64,000 nt of DNA from Aegilops tauschii subsp. strangulata. Taxonomy: Eukaryota; Streptophyta; Magnoliopsida; Poales; Poaceae. Location: the NCBI RefSeq assembly GCF_002575655.3, contig NC_053039.3, forward strand, positions 241,096,622 to 241,160,621, in the 5' to 3' direction. Shown here piece by piece: positions 32,804 to 42,916 of this stretch; the first letter of the stretch is position 1; every line of letters begins with the position of its first letter. Under the pieces are notes generated by a model that did not search any database, had not been told where the DNA came from, and saw only the letters and a list, made by a program, of their open reading frames with translations. A program made the position numbers and the translations under genes.

Positions 32804-35800
32804 GCATCCCCAAGCTTAGTTCCTGCTCGTTCTCGAGTAGGTAAATGATAAAAAAGATAATTTTTGATGTGGAATGCTACCTAGCATAATCTTGATCATA
32901 TGTCTAATCATGGCATGAATATTAAGACACGAGTGATTCAAAGCAATAGTCTATCCTTTGACATAAAAACAATAATACTTCAAGCATACCAACCAAGCAA
33001 TTATGTCTTATTGAAATAACATAGCCAAAGAAAGCTCATCCCTACAAAATCATATAGTCTGGCTATGCTCCATCTTCACCACACAAAATATTCACATCAT
33101 GCACAACCCCGATGACAAGCCAAGCAATTGTTTCATACTTTTGACGTTCTCAAACCTTTTCAACTTCACGCAATACATGAGCGTGAGCCATGGACATAGG
33201 ACTATAGGTGGAATAGAATATGATGATGGGGGTTATGTGGAGAAGACAAAAAAGGAGAAAGTCTCACATCGACGCGGCTAATCAACGGGCTATGGAGATG
33301 CCCATCAATTGATGTCAATGTGAGGAGTAGGGATTGCCATGCAACGGATGCACTAGAGCTATAAGTGTATGAAAGCTCAAACTGAAACTAAGTGGGTGTG
33401 CATCCAACTTGTTTCCTCATGAAGACCTAGGGCATTTGAGGAAGCCCATCGTTGGAATATACAAGCCAGGTTCTATAATGAAAATTCCCACTAGTATATG
33501 AAAGTGATAACTCAAGAGACTCTCTATATGAAGAACATGGTGCTACTTTGAAGCACAAGTGTGGTAAAAGGATAGTAACATTGCCCCTTCTCTCTTTTTC
33601 TCTCATTTTTTTGTTTTCTTTTTTTCTATTTTTTTGGGCCTTCTTTTTTTGGCCTTTCTCTCTTTTTTATTTTTATTTTATTTTTTCGTCCGGAGTCTCA
33701 TCCCGACTTGTGGGGGAATCATAGTCTCCATCATCCTTTCCTCACTGGGGCAATGCTCTAATAATGATGATCATCACACTTTTATTTACTTACAAATAAT
33801 ATTACAACTCGATATCTAGAACAAAGATATGACTCTATATGAATGCCTCCAACGGTGTACCGGGATGTGCAATGATCTAGCATAGCAATGACATCAAAAA
33901 ATGGACAATCCATGAAAACATCATGCTAGCTATCTTACGATCATGCAAAGCAATATGCCAATAAATGCTCAAGTCATGTATATGATGATGATGGAAGTTG
34001 CATGGCAATATATCTCGGAATGGCTATGGAAATGCCATAATAGGTAGGTATGGTGGCTGTTTTGAGGAAGATATAAGGAGGTTTATGTGTGATAGAGCGT
34101 ATCGTATCACGGGGTTTGGATGCACCGGCAAAGTTTGCACCAACTCTCGAGGTGAGAAAGGGCAATGCACGGTACCGAAGAGGCTAGCAATGATGGAAGG
34201 GTGAGAGTGCGTATAATCCATGGACTCAGCATTAGTCATAAAGAACTCACATACTTATTGCAAAAGTCTATTAGCTATCAAAACAAAGTACTACGCGCCT
34301 GCTCCTAGGGGGATAGATTGGTAGGAAAAGACCATCGCTCGTCCCCGACCGCCACTCATAAGGAAGACAATCAATAAACACCTCATGCTCCAACTTCGTT
34401 ACATAACGGTTCACCATACGTGCATGCTACGGGACTTGCAAACCTCAACACAAGTATTTCTCAATTTCACAATTACTCAACTAGCACGACTCTAATATCA
34501 CCACCTTTATATCGCAAAACTATTGCAAGGAATCAAACATATCATATTCAGTGATCTACAAGTTTTATGTAGGGTTTTATGACTAACCATGTGAATGACC
34601 AGTTCCTGTCATCTCTCTAAATAGATATAAGTGAAGCACGAGAGTTTAATGCTTTCTACAAAATATATGCCCAAGCTCTAACAAATATAAGTGAAGCAAA
34701 AGAGAATTCTCCAAATGGCGGTTTTCTATGTAAAGAGAAACATGCAATCCAAACTTCAAATGATATAAGTGAAGCACATGAAGCATTCTATAAAGCCATA
34801 CTCAAAAGATATAAGTGAAGTGCAAAGAGCATTATTTAAATCAACCAAGGACTATCTCATACCAGCATGGCGCATAAAATAAAAGTGAAAACTAAATGCA
34901 AAAGACGCTCCAAGATTTGCACATATCACATGAATGAAACGAATCCGAAAACATACCGATACTTGTTGAAGAAAGAGGGGATGCCTTCCGGGGCATCCCC
35001 AAGCTTAGACGCTTGAGTCTCCTTGAATATTTACTTGGGGTGCCCTGGGCATCCCCAAGCTTGAGCTCTTGCCTCTCTTCCTTCTTCTCACATCGAGACC
35101 TTCTCGATCATCGAACACTTCATCCACACAAAACTTCAACAGAAAACTCGGTAAGATCCGTTAGTATAATAAAGCAAATCACTACTATAAGTACTGTTGC
35201 TAACCAATTCATATTTTGTTTTTGCATTGTTTCTACTGTAATATAACTTTTTCATGGCTTAATCCACTGATATAAATTGATAGTTTCGTCAAAACAAGCA
35301 AACTATGCATCAAAAACAGAATCTGTCTAAAACAGAACAGTCTGTAATAATCTGAACATTCACCATACTTCTGATACTTGAACAATTCTTCCAAAATTAG
35401 GAAAAATAAAACATTTCTATATAAAGACAGTGCAAAAAGAATCAGAACCATTTAACGTTCCAGTAAAAAATTAAAAATCGCGCACTACAGCCAAAGTTTC
35501 TGTCCTGCACCGTACAAACAACAAGTATTGTAAACATCCTAAAGGCAAACCTTGGCAAATTATTTTTATAATACAATGGAATTGTACAAGGGGATAATTA
35601 TTTTTGTTGAAAAGTTTCTGTAATCAAGATTCACAAAGTTGCCGTGAGCATGAACAAAGTTCAAGGAGCTCTCCCACTTCAACAATGCTTGTCTTTCTCA
35701 CCTTCACTTTCCTTTTTGAAAAGTTTTGGGTTCCCCTCTTTATTTTTGTTGTTTTTAAACTATATGAAAGCACTCAACAGAAATAAATGACTCTCTAAAA

Positions 35801-35860
35801 CTTCCGGGTTGTCTCCCTGGCAGCGCTTTCTTTAAAGCCATTAAGCTAGGCATATAGTGC
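32804..35860. other. Noncoding spacer of WHAM-like element
   Basis: About 3.1 kb without a credible ORF. Features seen: polypurine tract next to the 3' LTR, a T-rich run at about 33600-33690 (purine-rich on the element strand), and the repeat at 34621-34830. It may hold packaging or dimerisation signals; none can be shown. Confidence 0.6.
34621..34830 (+). repeat. Degenerate tandem repeat in WHAM-like element
   Basis: The core ATATAAGTGAAGC occurs four times, beginning near 34625, 34685, 34763 and 34809, each followed by A/G-rich words and ATT. Spacing is about 45-80 bp. It is noncoding and lies in the element's 3' internal spacer. Confidence 0.65.
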
Positions 35861-37201
35861 TCAAGTAGTGAATCCACCCAGATCCCAAGGTATATCAAAG
35901 CCAATTTTAATTAGCAATGATTTGTAATTTAGTAGTGAGCACAAAGTAACATATATCATGTAATGACGAAGTCTAACTCTCTTCCTATGCATTGGCATGT
36001 CATAAAAGAACAATTCATGCACACATAGTAAAGGCCAATGCATAGTATAGACAGTTTCTTGCAATTTTATCGTGTGGGAAACATAGAGAGGTGGAGATAT
36101 AGTTCCTCTCTCATAATAATTGCAAGTAGGAGCAGCAAGCACATGCATATTATATCTATCAAAATCATCATATTTAACGGTAAAAGGCAACCCATCAATA
36201 TAATCCTTAATAAATGCAAACTTCTCCGATATAGTGTAGTCGGGAAAATTCAAAAAGATAATAGGACTATCATGCGTGGGTGCAATAGCAACAATTTCAT
36301 GTTTAACATAAGGAACTATAGCAAGTTCATCTCCATAAGTATAATTCATATTGGCATCTTGGCCACAAGCATAGCAAGCATCATCAAAAAGGGATATTTC
36401 AAGAGAATCAACGGGATCATAATAGTCATTATAGCAATCATCCTTCGGTAAGCACGAAGGGAAATTAAACAATGTATGAGTTGAAGAGTTACTCTCATTA
36501 GAAGGTGGGCACGGGTAGCTAATCCGCTCTTCCTCCTTTTGTTCTTCGCTCTCCTCATCATCTTTTTCATCCAATGAGCTCACAGTTTCATCAATTTCTT
36601 CTTCCATAGACTCCTGCAAAATATTAGTCTCTTCTTGGATAGCGGAGTAGTCCTCAATATATGGTTCAACATAGGCATTAGAAGCATAATTATCATAGCA
36701 ATATTTAGGTATGGCAAAATTTTCAGATTTGTAAAGAGTAGCATCATACGTTTCAATCAAAGAAGCAATTTCATAAGCACCCTTAAAAGCAACAAATTCT
36801 TCAATTTGTAGAATATCATAGTAATTATAAACACCCTTAGCATACGAAGATAGGATTCCATTATCAATAAACTCACATTGGTAGGGTAGGTGTTTCTTAG
36901 GGTTTTCAGAACAACAAGTAACATCATACATATAACATAAATTCCAAGCATACCATTGCAAACGATGAATTTGACCCAATAGAATTTTCCCTTTTTTAGA
37001 TATTCGGTGTCGCACATAACAAGCATGCTCATCTAAAGATTTGCCCTCAACTAAGCTAGTTGAGGTTTCAGCACGAGCACAAAGGGATCGAAGATGATCC
37101 AAGTAAAAAGCTTCAGGGGTGTGATAGATTTTGAGTGGTTCTTCAACCATTGGTTCAGTAGGTGCAACTAATTTTTTTGGTATTTTGCGTTTCCTACCCA
37201 T
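35861..37201 (-). CDS. Intact 446-codon ORF of WHAM-like element, function unknown
   Basis: The start ATG at 37201 lies 92 bases past the primer site, and the frame is open to 35861. The N-terminus is basic (MGRKRKIPKKL), a possible nuclear-localisation signal. The middle is Tyr/Cys-rich (YAWNLCYMYDVTCCSENPKKHLPYQCEF). A glutamate-rich stretch follows at residues about 190-225 (EEEIDETVSSLDEKDDEESEEQKEEE). The C-terminal part has PIIFLNFPDYTISEKFAFIKDYIDG. No gag, CCHC, protease or polymerase motif is visible. It sits in the gag position, so it may replace gag or package RNA. It is the only ORF of the element and has no lesion. Confidence 0.75.
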   Translation of the reverse strand: MGRKRKIPKKLVAPTEPMVEEPLKIYHTPEAFYLDHLRSLCARAETSTSLVEGKSLDEHACYVRHRISKKGKILLGQIHRLQWYAWNLCYMYDVTCCSENPKKHLPYQCEFIDNGILSSYAKGVYNYYDILQIEEFVAFKGAYEIASLIETYDATLYKSENFAIPKYCYDNYASNAYVEPYIEDYSAIQEETNILQESMEEEIDETVSSLDEKDDEESEEQKEEERISYPCPPSNESNSSTHTLFNFPSCLPKDDCYNDYYDPVDSLEISLFDDACYACGQDANMNYTYGDELAIVPYVKHEIVAIAPTHDSPIIFLNFPDYTISEKFAFIKDYIDGLPFTVKYDDFDRYNMHVLAAPTCNYYERGTISPPLYVSHTIKLQETVYTMHWPLLCVHELFFYDMPMHRKRVRLRHYMIYVTLCSLLNYKSLLIKIGFDIPWDLGGFTT

Positions 37202-37293
37202 AACTAAAGATAGAAAACAACTAAGAACAGCAAATAAAAATTACTTAGTGATAAAGCAAACAAGCACACGAGAATATTCACCCCACGCTATTG

Positions 37294-37312
37294 CTCCCCG
37301 GCAACGGCGCCA
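37294..37312 (-). other. Primer-binding site of WHAM-like element, tRNA-Asp type
   Basis: The minus strand reads TGGCGCCGTTGCCGGGGAG, 11 bases inside the 5' LTR. It is identical to the sites at 12062-12080 and 62262-62280. Confidence 0.92.
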
Positions 37313-37323
37313 GAAAAAGGTCT

Positions 37324-38765
37324 TGATAACCCACAAGTATATGGGATCAATTGTAGCCTCTTTCGATAAGTAAGAGTGTCGAACCCAACGAGGAGCTAAA
37401 GGTAGAACAAATATTCCCTCAAGTTCTATCGACCACCGATACAACTCTACGCACACTTGACGTTCGCTTTACCGGAAACAAGTATGAAACTAGAAGTACT
37501 TTGTAGGTGTTTTTGGATAGGTTTGCAAGAATATAAAGAGAGCGTAAATAAAAGCTAGGGGCTGCTTAGATAAAGACACAACTAAATTAGTTTTAGTAGA
37601 GAGCTTTTTGTCACAAGAAAGTTATTTGTCCCTAGGCAATCGATAACTAGACCGGTAATCATTATTGCAATTTTATTTGAGGGAGAGGCATAAGCTAACA
37701 TACTTTCTCTACTTGGATCATATGCACTTATGACTGGAACTCTAGCAAGCATCCGCAACTACTAAAGATCATTAAGGTAAAACCCAACCATAGCATTAAA
37801 GCATCAAGTCCCCTTTATCCCATACGCAAACAACCTACTTACTCGGGTCTGTGCTTCTGTCACTCACGCCACCCACCATAAGCAAATCATGAACATATTG
37901 CAAACCCTATAGCGGGGATCCCTCACGCTTGCGCGACACGGAGAGCACCATAGGACAGCACCAATAATAAAACATGCAACTCAAACCAATCTTGATCATC
38001 AAATAGCCCATAGGACAAAACGGATCTACTCAAACATCATAGGATAGCCATACATCATTGGGAAATAATATATAGCGTTGAGCACCATGTTTAAGTAGAG
38101 ATTACAGCGGGTAAGAGAGACGTTACACCGCTGCATAGAGGGGGGAAGAGTTGGTGATGATGGCGGTGAAGTTGTTGGTGAAGATTGCGGTGATGATGAT
38201 GGCCACGGCGGCGTTCCGGCGCCACCGGAAGAGAAGGGGAGAGGGGGCCCCTTCGTCTTCTTCTTCCTTGACCTCCTTCCTAGATGGGAGAAGGGTTTCC
38301 CCTCTGGTCCTTGGCCTCCATGGCGTGGGAGGGGCGAGAGCCCCTCCGAGATTGGATCTGTCTCTCTCTCTCTCTGTTTCTGCGTTCTGTTCTGCCGCCC
38401 TTTCACCGTTTCGTATATATATGGAGATCCGTAACTCCGATTGGACTGAAACCTTCGCCGTGATTTTTTTACCAAAAATCAGCTTTCTTGCAGCCGAAGA
38501 AGGGCATAAAACGCCATACGGGTGGCCCACGAGGGTCAGGGGCGCCCCCCTGCCTCATGGCCACCTCGGGCACCGTCTCGCGTGGATTTTTCTTCCAGAA
38601 TTTTCCAAATAAACGTAGAACATGCAACAAACAGGAACTGGCACTGGGCACTGGATCAATATGTTAGTCCCAAAAAGAGTATAAAAAGTTGCCAAAAAGT
38701 ATATGAAAGTTGAATAATATTGGCATGGAACAATCAAAAATTATAGATACGACGGAGACGTATCA
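37324..38765 (-). repeat. 5' LTR of WHAM-like element
   Basis: 1442 bp, TGATAACCCACAAG...GGAGACGTATCA. Relative to the other LTR it lacks about 70 bp around 38608 (after TTTTCCAAAT), so the two are unequal in length. The simple-sequence stretch TCTCTCTCTC near 38360 also varies between copies. Confidence 0.93.
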
Positions 38766-39421
38766 CCTGGTCACGGAGCAGGCGGAGTTGGCCTCCGCCC
38801 GCGCCGAGCTGCTCTCTCTTCAGAAACGGGTCGATGACGCCGAGGCTGTTGCACGGCTGAACAGGGAGGAAGTGCTTCAGCGGCGGACATTGGAGCGCGA
38901 GCACGCCCCCATGCTCCAAGTTCTCGGTAACAGGGCTAACACTGTTCTGGGCCATATCTGTGACGAGAATGCCCCTCATCCTCATACGAACGACTACGCC
39001 AGCCATCTTCGCTTCTTCTCCGATGTAGTGACGCGTCTTGAAGCTCGAACCGATAGAGCTCGCCAGCTTGTCGAAGAGAGGAGTCGCGGCTTGCTCGGGC
39101 GCGCGTTCTCCCGTGTCTTCAGCCACCTCCAGAACACCTACCAGGATGTTGACTTTGACGCCGCCATCGCCCCAGTTCCGCAGGCCATCCGGGGCGACCT
39201 GGCGCGGTGGGTGGAGGACAACGTGGATGCTCTGGTAGAGCCTTCGCCTCTAAAGATGACGCGGTGGTGGTCGCTACAAACGAAGGCGACGTGGTTGACA
39301 ATGGTGATGCCGACGCCGGTGAAGGTGGAGGCGACGCCAACGACGGCGACAGCTACGCCAGCGGTGCGTCTGAAGATGACATGGGGGACGCGGCGAGCGA
39401 CATATCTGGCTGATCTCACGT
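38766..39421 (+). pseudogene. Antisense ORF of pol-less Tat element, 3' part
   Basis: Resumes the coiled coil (ELASARAELLSLQKRVDDAEAV). A conserved C-terminal globular part follows (HLRFFSDVVTRLEARTDRARQLVEERSRGLLGRAFSRVFSHLQN; IRGDLARWVEDNVDALV). After a frameshift near 39240 the tail is acidic (NEGDVVDNGDADAGEGGGD...DISG, stop about 39413). This architecture matches the extra antisense ORFs reported for Tat-lineage elements (the putative gypsy-type transposon Pfam family; name recalled). Function is unknown. Confidence 0.7.
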
Positions 39422-40298
39422 TTCCCTGCTGTTTACCCTGTAAAAAATTGGGCGCGGCCCCTAAAAAATGTAAGAGCACTTTGAGAGGGGGAGCCCCTCA
39501 TGTAAACAAATCGCAGTTTTCATTCTTCTATGTCAAGTTGGGTACGCGCCTTTGCGTGACCGTGAGTCCGACGGAGAGTCTTCGGTGTGGCTTACCTTAG
39601 TCAGCGCATGCCCCGAGCTGGGTCGTCAGGTCATGAGCTCTTGAGGAACTTCTGAAGAGTCTGCTGACTCGCCCAAGAGGGCCTCGCGAGAATCCAACGC
39701 CAATAGTGGTGTTGACGCGCGCGGCGTGCATGCTGCGCCCAGCCCCGCTCGCGAGGAGCCCGCGAAGGGGAGGCAGCGAGCGTAAGCTCCGGGGTAAGGC
39801 AAGAACCAGATAGCGAGAAACCGTCGAACGAGAAAAAGCACCCCCCCCCCCCCCGCACTCATCAATGAAAATTCAATTTCAACTCAAATCCAAATCCAGA
39901 AGGCAAGGCTACAGAAAAGAGATCCAAAGCAAATGGCCGCGTCCGGCGCCTAGTCTAGTCTTCTTGTCTTCGAGTCTTCTCACCAACGCGGAGCTAAGTG
40001 CTGCCACTAGGACATGGGAGGGAGCCCCCGAGGCCCGAGGGCAGCTCTCCTGAGGCTCCGGGGCGTGTACAGCCCCACTCATTATTACTTGAGAGTGTCA
40101 TGGGCGGTGATCTTCACAGGCGTGAGCCTTACTTCATATCGCCAGACGAGGGCCCCGCCTTGCGCCACCCTCTACCACTGTTGGGACGACCGGAGACCAG
40201 GACGACACCAAAGGGGCAGAGGGGACGCCAACGGTGCCCTCGGTGACCACGGGTCCTCTGCCAGAGTAGGGCTCGCCGGCGCCTCCCCGGCAGAGGGC
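39422..40298. other. Spacer of pol-less Tat element between the convergent ORFs
   Basis: Lies between the 3' ends of the antisense ORF (plus) and the gag-like ORF (minus). It has a run of 14 C's at 39841-39854 and AT-rich words downstream. It probably contains both transcripts' 3' ends. No gene is supported. Confidence 0.5.
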
Positions 40299-41294
40299 CT
40301 ACCTCCTGGTAACACCTTGCTCCGTGCGGCGCGGGGAGGGGCCTTGCTCCTGGCTCCTCCCACGCAGCCCCCAGTGGGTCTCTCCTGATGGGGCGGGCAT
40401 TGCCGTGCCGGAACCATCGCCTGGCGCCGTGACCTGGTTCACCTGTGACTCATGGTTAGCGTAAGCTTGTCCCTGAGGGATTAGTGGTACCCTGTATCTG
40501 TTGTTGACGGCGCGGCTGGTGGGGCTCTTTGGCGGCTCCTGGAAGGCTTCAGCCCCTAACGCCTCCTCCTCCCATCCTGGCCCGAGAAACGAGTCAGGGT
40601 CGTCCTCCGGCGTGTACTCCTGGTCCATCATGCGGGGCACATAGGCCTCCGAGGCCGCTGCCCTGAAGACCTCGCCGAAGTGCCCCACGCTCCATGCTGC
40701 TCGGCCTGTCACGCTATCCTGAGGATGGCAGGGCGGTGGTCCGATGGGGCCGTACGTGGCAACACTTGTGCCCGCATCCATCTGGGGTGGTGCGGGCGCG
40801 GCAGGGCGCCCTCCACCGTGGGTCATGTTGACATCGACGAGGCCCCCGGGCGCACCCGGGAGCACGCGGGCACGGCGAGGCCTGCCATGGGACCCAGCCG
40901 CCGCCTGAGGCGTGAGCTGATAGCAGAAGGGCGGCGCTCCCGTGGCCGCCGCGTCTAGTAGCTCGGCGACGCGTTCCAGCAGCGCATCCCGGCCGCTCTC
41001 CATCAGTCGGCACCGCAGCAGCTCCCGTGCCACTGTGAGTGCGGCCCGCATGTTCACCTGCTCCCGCCGGGTGTGTGGCGTCGTTGCCGCGGCGCGGCTT
41101 GCGGCCCTTGCAGCGGCTCGCGCTTGTCGTGGAGTAAGGGTGGACGGCGCCTGGCCGCGCCGCCCGCGCCCAGCAGCATTAGGTGGCGCCCGTGCCGCCT
41201 GGAGCGCGGGGTTGAGGTCTTCCTGGGCAGGCGGTGCCGCTCGGGCGGGCCAGGCTGCCCAGCGGTCGGCGTCAGCCCTCGGGTCGCCGGACAT
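40299..41294 (-). CDS. Gag-like leader ORF of pol-less Tat element (331 codons)
   Basis: The start ATG at 41294 lies 53 bases past the primer site, and the frame is open for 331 codons. The product is Ala/Arg/Pro-rich, with a coil-like segment (about residues 75-115: AALTVARELLRCRLMESGRDALLERVAEL). The C-terminus includes YVPRMMDQEYTPEDDPDSFLGPGWEEE. It has no zinc knuckle, protease or polymerase motif. Position says gag region; the exact role is unknown. The high GC content of this interval makes chance ORFs likely, but the start position and length support a real one. Confidence 0.6.
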   Translation of the reverse strand: MSGDPRADADRWAAWPARAAPPAQEDLNPALQAARAPPNAAGRGRRGQAPSTLTPRQARAAARAASRAAATTPHTRREQVNMRAALTVARELLRCRLMESGRDALLERVAELLDAAATGAPPFCYQLTPQAAAGSHGRPRRARVLPGAPGGLVDVNMTHGGGRPAAPAPPQMDAGTSVATYGPIGPPPCHPQDSVTGRAAWSVGHFGEVFRAAASEAYVPRMMDQEYTPEDDPDSFLGPGWEEEALGAEAFQEPPKSPTSRAVNNRYRVPLIPQGQAYANHESQVNQVTAPGDGSGTAMPAPSGETHWGLRGRSQEQGPSPRRTEQGVTRR

Positions 41295-41366
41295 CGGAAC
41301 CGCGGAGCGTCGGCGGATTGACTGGTGGGGAAGAGGCTCCGACGCACCCCTACTTGGCGCGCCAAA

Positions 41367-42270
41367 TGTCGGATCACAGGTTCCGGCAAGATCCTCAAGG
41401 TTCGAACACTGGGGTGCGTGCGAAGATTTCCCCCTACCGATCCACGTCCTAGCTTTGCTAAGATCTCACGGACTAACTCGACGAACTCACAATACAAGGG
41501 ACACAAGATTTATACTGGTTCGGGCCACCGTTGTGGTGTAATACCCTACTCCAGTGTGGTGGTGGATTGCCTCTTGGGCTGATGATGAATAGTACAAGGG
41601 GAAGAACAGCCTCCTGAGGTTAAGGTGTTCTTGTGCTTGGTGTGTGGCTAAAGATTAGATGCCTGAGGATCAGTTGTCTCTTGATCCGTTGGCCCCTACG
41701 GTGGTGGCTAGTCCTACTTATATAGGCCCTGGTCCTCTCCCCAAATATTGAGCGGGAAGGGAGCCAACAACGGCCAATTTGAAAAGGGGACAGCTAGTAC
41801 AGCTTATCCTGACAAAAGCGGTCTTCGCCTGCAAAAGGCTCTGGTGGTGACGCCGCCCTGGGCTCCATGGTGACCTCCATCTTGCCGTCCTGCTGGTCTT
41901 GGTCTTGTTGCACTGATATGGAAACCTTTGTTTGATGCATCGGTACTCCGCGCCTGCGCTTGCCTCCTTTGCACCAAAGAGGAAACAAGGACGCTCCGCG
42001 TGCTGGCGCCTGCCTGGTCTCGATCGTCATGGCTCACGTCATGAGAACCTCGCGAGGTTTGCCTTGCCTTGATCTCTCCGCCCCTCGCGAGCCTGCCTGG
42101 CGAGGCCGCTCCTAAGGAGGTCTTGCGTCGTCCGCCTCACGAGGCTTGACCCCTCGCGAGGGTCTTGAATGCCTTGTTGATGAAGATGGGCCGTACAGGC
42201 CTGCTAGCAAAGCCACGCCGTGGGCTGCAGGCAGGCAAGTCTGGGGACCCCCGTTCCCAGAACACCGACA
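41367..42270 (-). repeat. 5' LTR of pol-less Tat element
   Basis: 904 bp, TGTCGGATCACAGG...CAGAACACCGACA on the plus strand, so the ends are the inverted TGTCGG/CCGACA. A TATA-like element (TATATAAG on the minus strand, about 41720) fits an LTR promoter. There is no second copy in the window. Confidence 0.83.
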
Positions 42271-42861
42271 GTCACTATCATCATCCTCATCATACTATCC
42301 ATGTTCAACGTCGTCTTGTGATGGATCAATTCCTAGAGAGAGTGATTCATTAGATAAATGATCATCACAATATTCATCTTTATGAATTCTAATGGCTTCG
42401 GAGATGATATTGCTAATGATTCCAACATCTCTTTTGGCACGCATGAGGTTAGTAAGCTCAAATAGACAATCACCAAACTTAGGATCATTGGAATTCATCT
42501 TACTCAAGGCAATAGACTTATGAAGAATTTCATCTAAGTTTTGCAAGGAATAGTTTGGAAATTGTTCCTCAAGAAATCTCCATATGGTGTAGGCACAATC
42601 AAGAGTAGGCAAGCAACCAATCAAGTTTCTAGGCAATCCTGTAGTGATAAGATTAATAGTTCTAAGGTTTCGGATCATGTCAATAGACTCATCAATGGTA
42701 GGATGCAAATGATCAACATGAGGTGCACAGGGGCTAGTAATGTACTTGTTCAAATGATATTCATTGAAAATATCAAGCATCTCAATTTTCCACTCATGAA
42801 AGAACTCTCCAGCAAGTATAGGCACTCTATGTCTAAGACTCCCCAACGTAGACTCATCCAT
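42271..42861 (-). pseudogene. Copia gag fragment
   Basis: The start methionine (MDESTLGSLRHRV) is at 42861, 44 bases from the LTR. The UBN2-type gag domain of Copia elements follows: EWKIEMLDIFNEYHL, TTGLPRNLIGCLPTLDCAYTIW, LEEQFPNYSLQNLD. A stop occurs at 42295-42297, and the sequence ends abruptly at the nested LTR (42270). The zinc knuckle and all downstream domains are missing. Confidence 0.82.
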
Positions 42862-42916
42862 CTTCCTCCAATGGTGAATAAACCAAAGCAATGGAGACCA
42901 AAGCTCTGATACCAAT

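Larger units (their letters stand above)
31279..38765 (-). mobile_element. WHAM-like non-autonomous Gypsy (Athila-type) element, complete
   Basis: 7487 bp with LTRs at 31279-32803 and 37324-38765 and the perfect target duplication CCTGG (31274-31278; 38766-38770). Primer site tRNA-Asp type is at 37294-37312. A minus-strand polypurine tract (TAAGCTTGGGGATGC) adjoins the 3' LTR at 32804-32817. The internal 4.5 kb has one ORF (35861-37201) and no polymerase, protease or integrase. LTRs differ by roughly 2% by eye, plus a deletion of about 70 bp in the right one. This is the innermost insertion of the nest. Confidence 0.94.
29463..42270 (-). mobile_element. Pol-less Tat element with antisense ORF, 3' end deleted
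   Basis: In minus orientation: 5' LTR (41367-42270), primer site TGGCGCGCCAAGTAGGGG (41347-41364), gag-like ORF (40299-41294), spacer, then an antisense ORF read on the plus strand (29463-31278 and 38771-39421). No reverse transcriptase or integrase is present. At 29462/29463 it is joined directly to Copia RNase H and has no 3' LTR, so a deletion removed its end. Without the inner WHAM-like element it measures about 5.3 kb. It is the same layout as the outer host element. Confidence 0.78.

Noticed and set aside
33590..33700. T-rich tract as a poly(A) tail of a LINE or SINE on the minus strand
   Set aside because: No flanking target duplication or coding end; it is continuous with the WHAM-like spacer.
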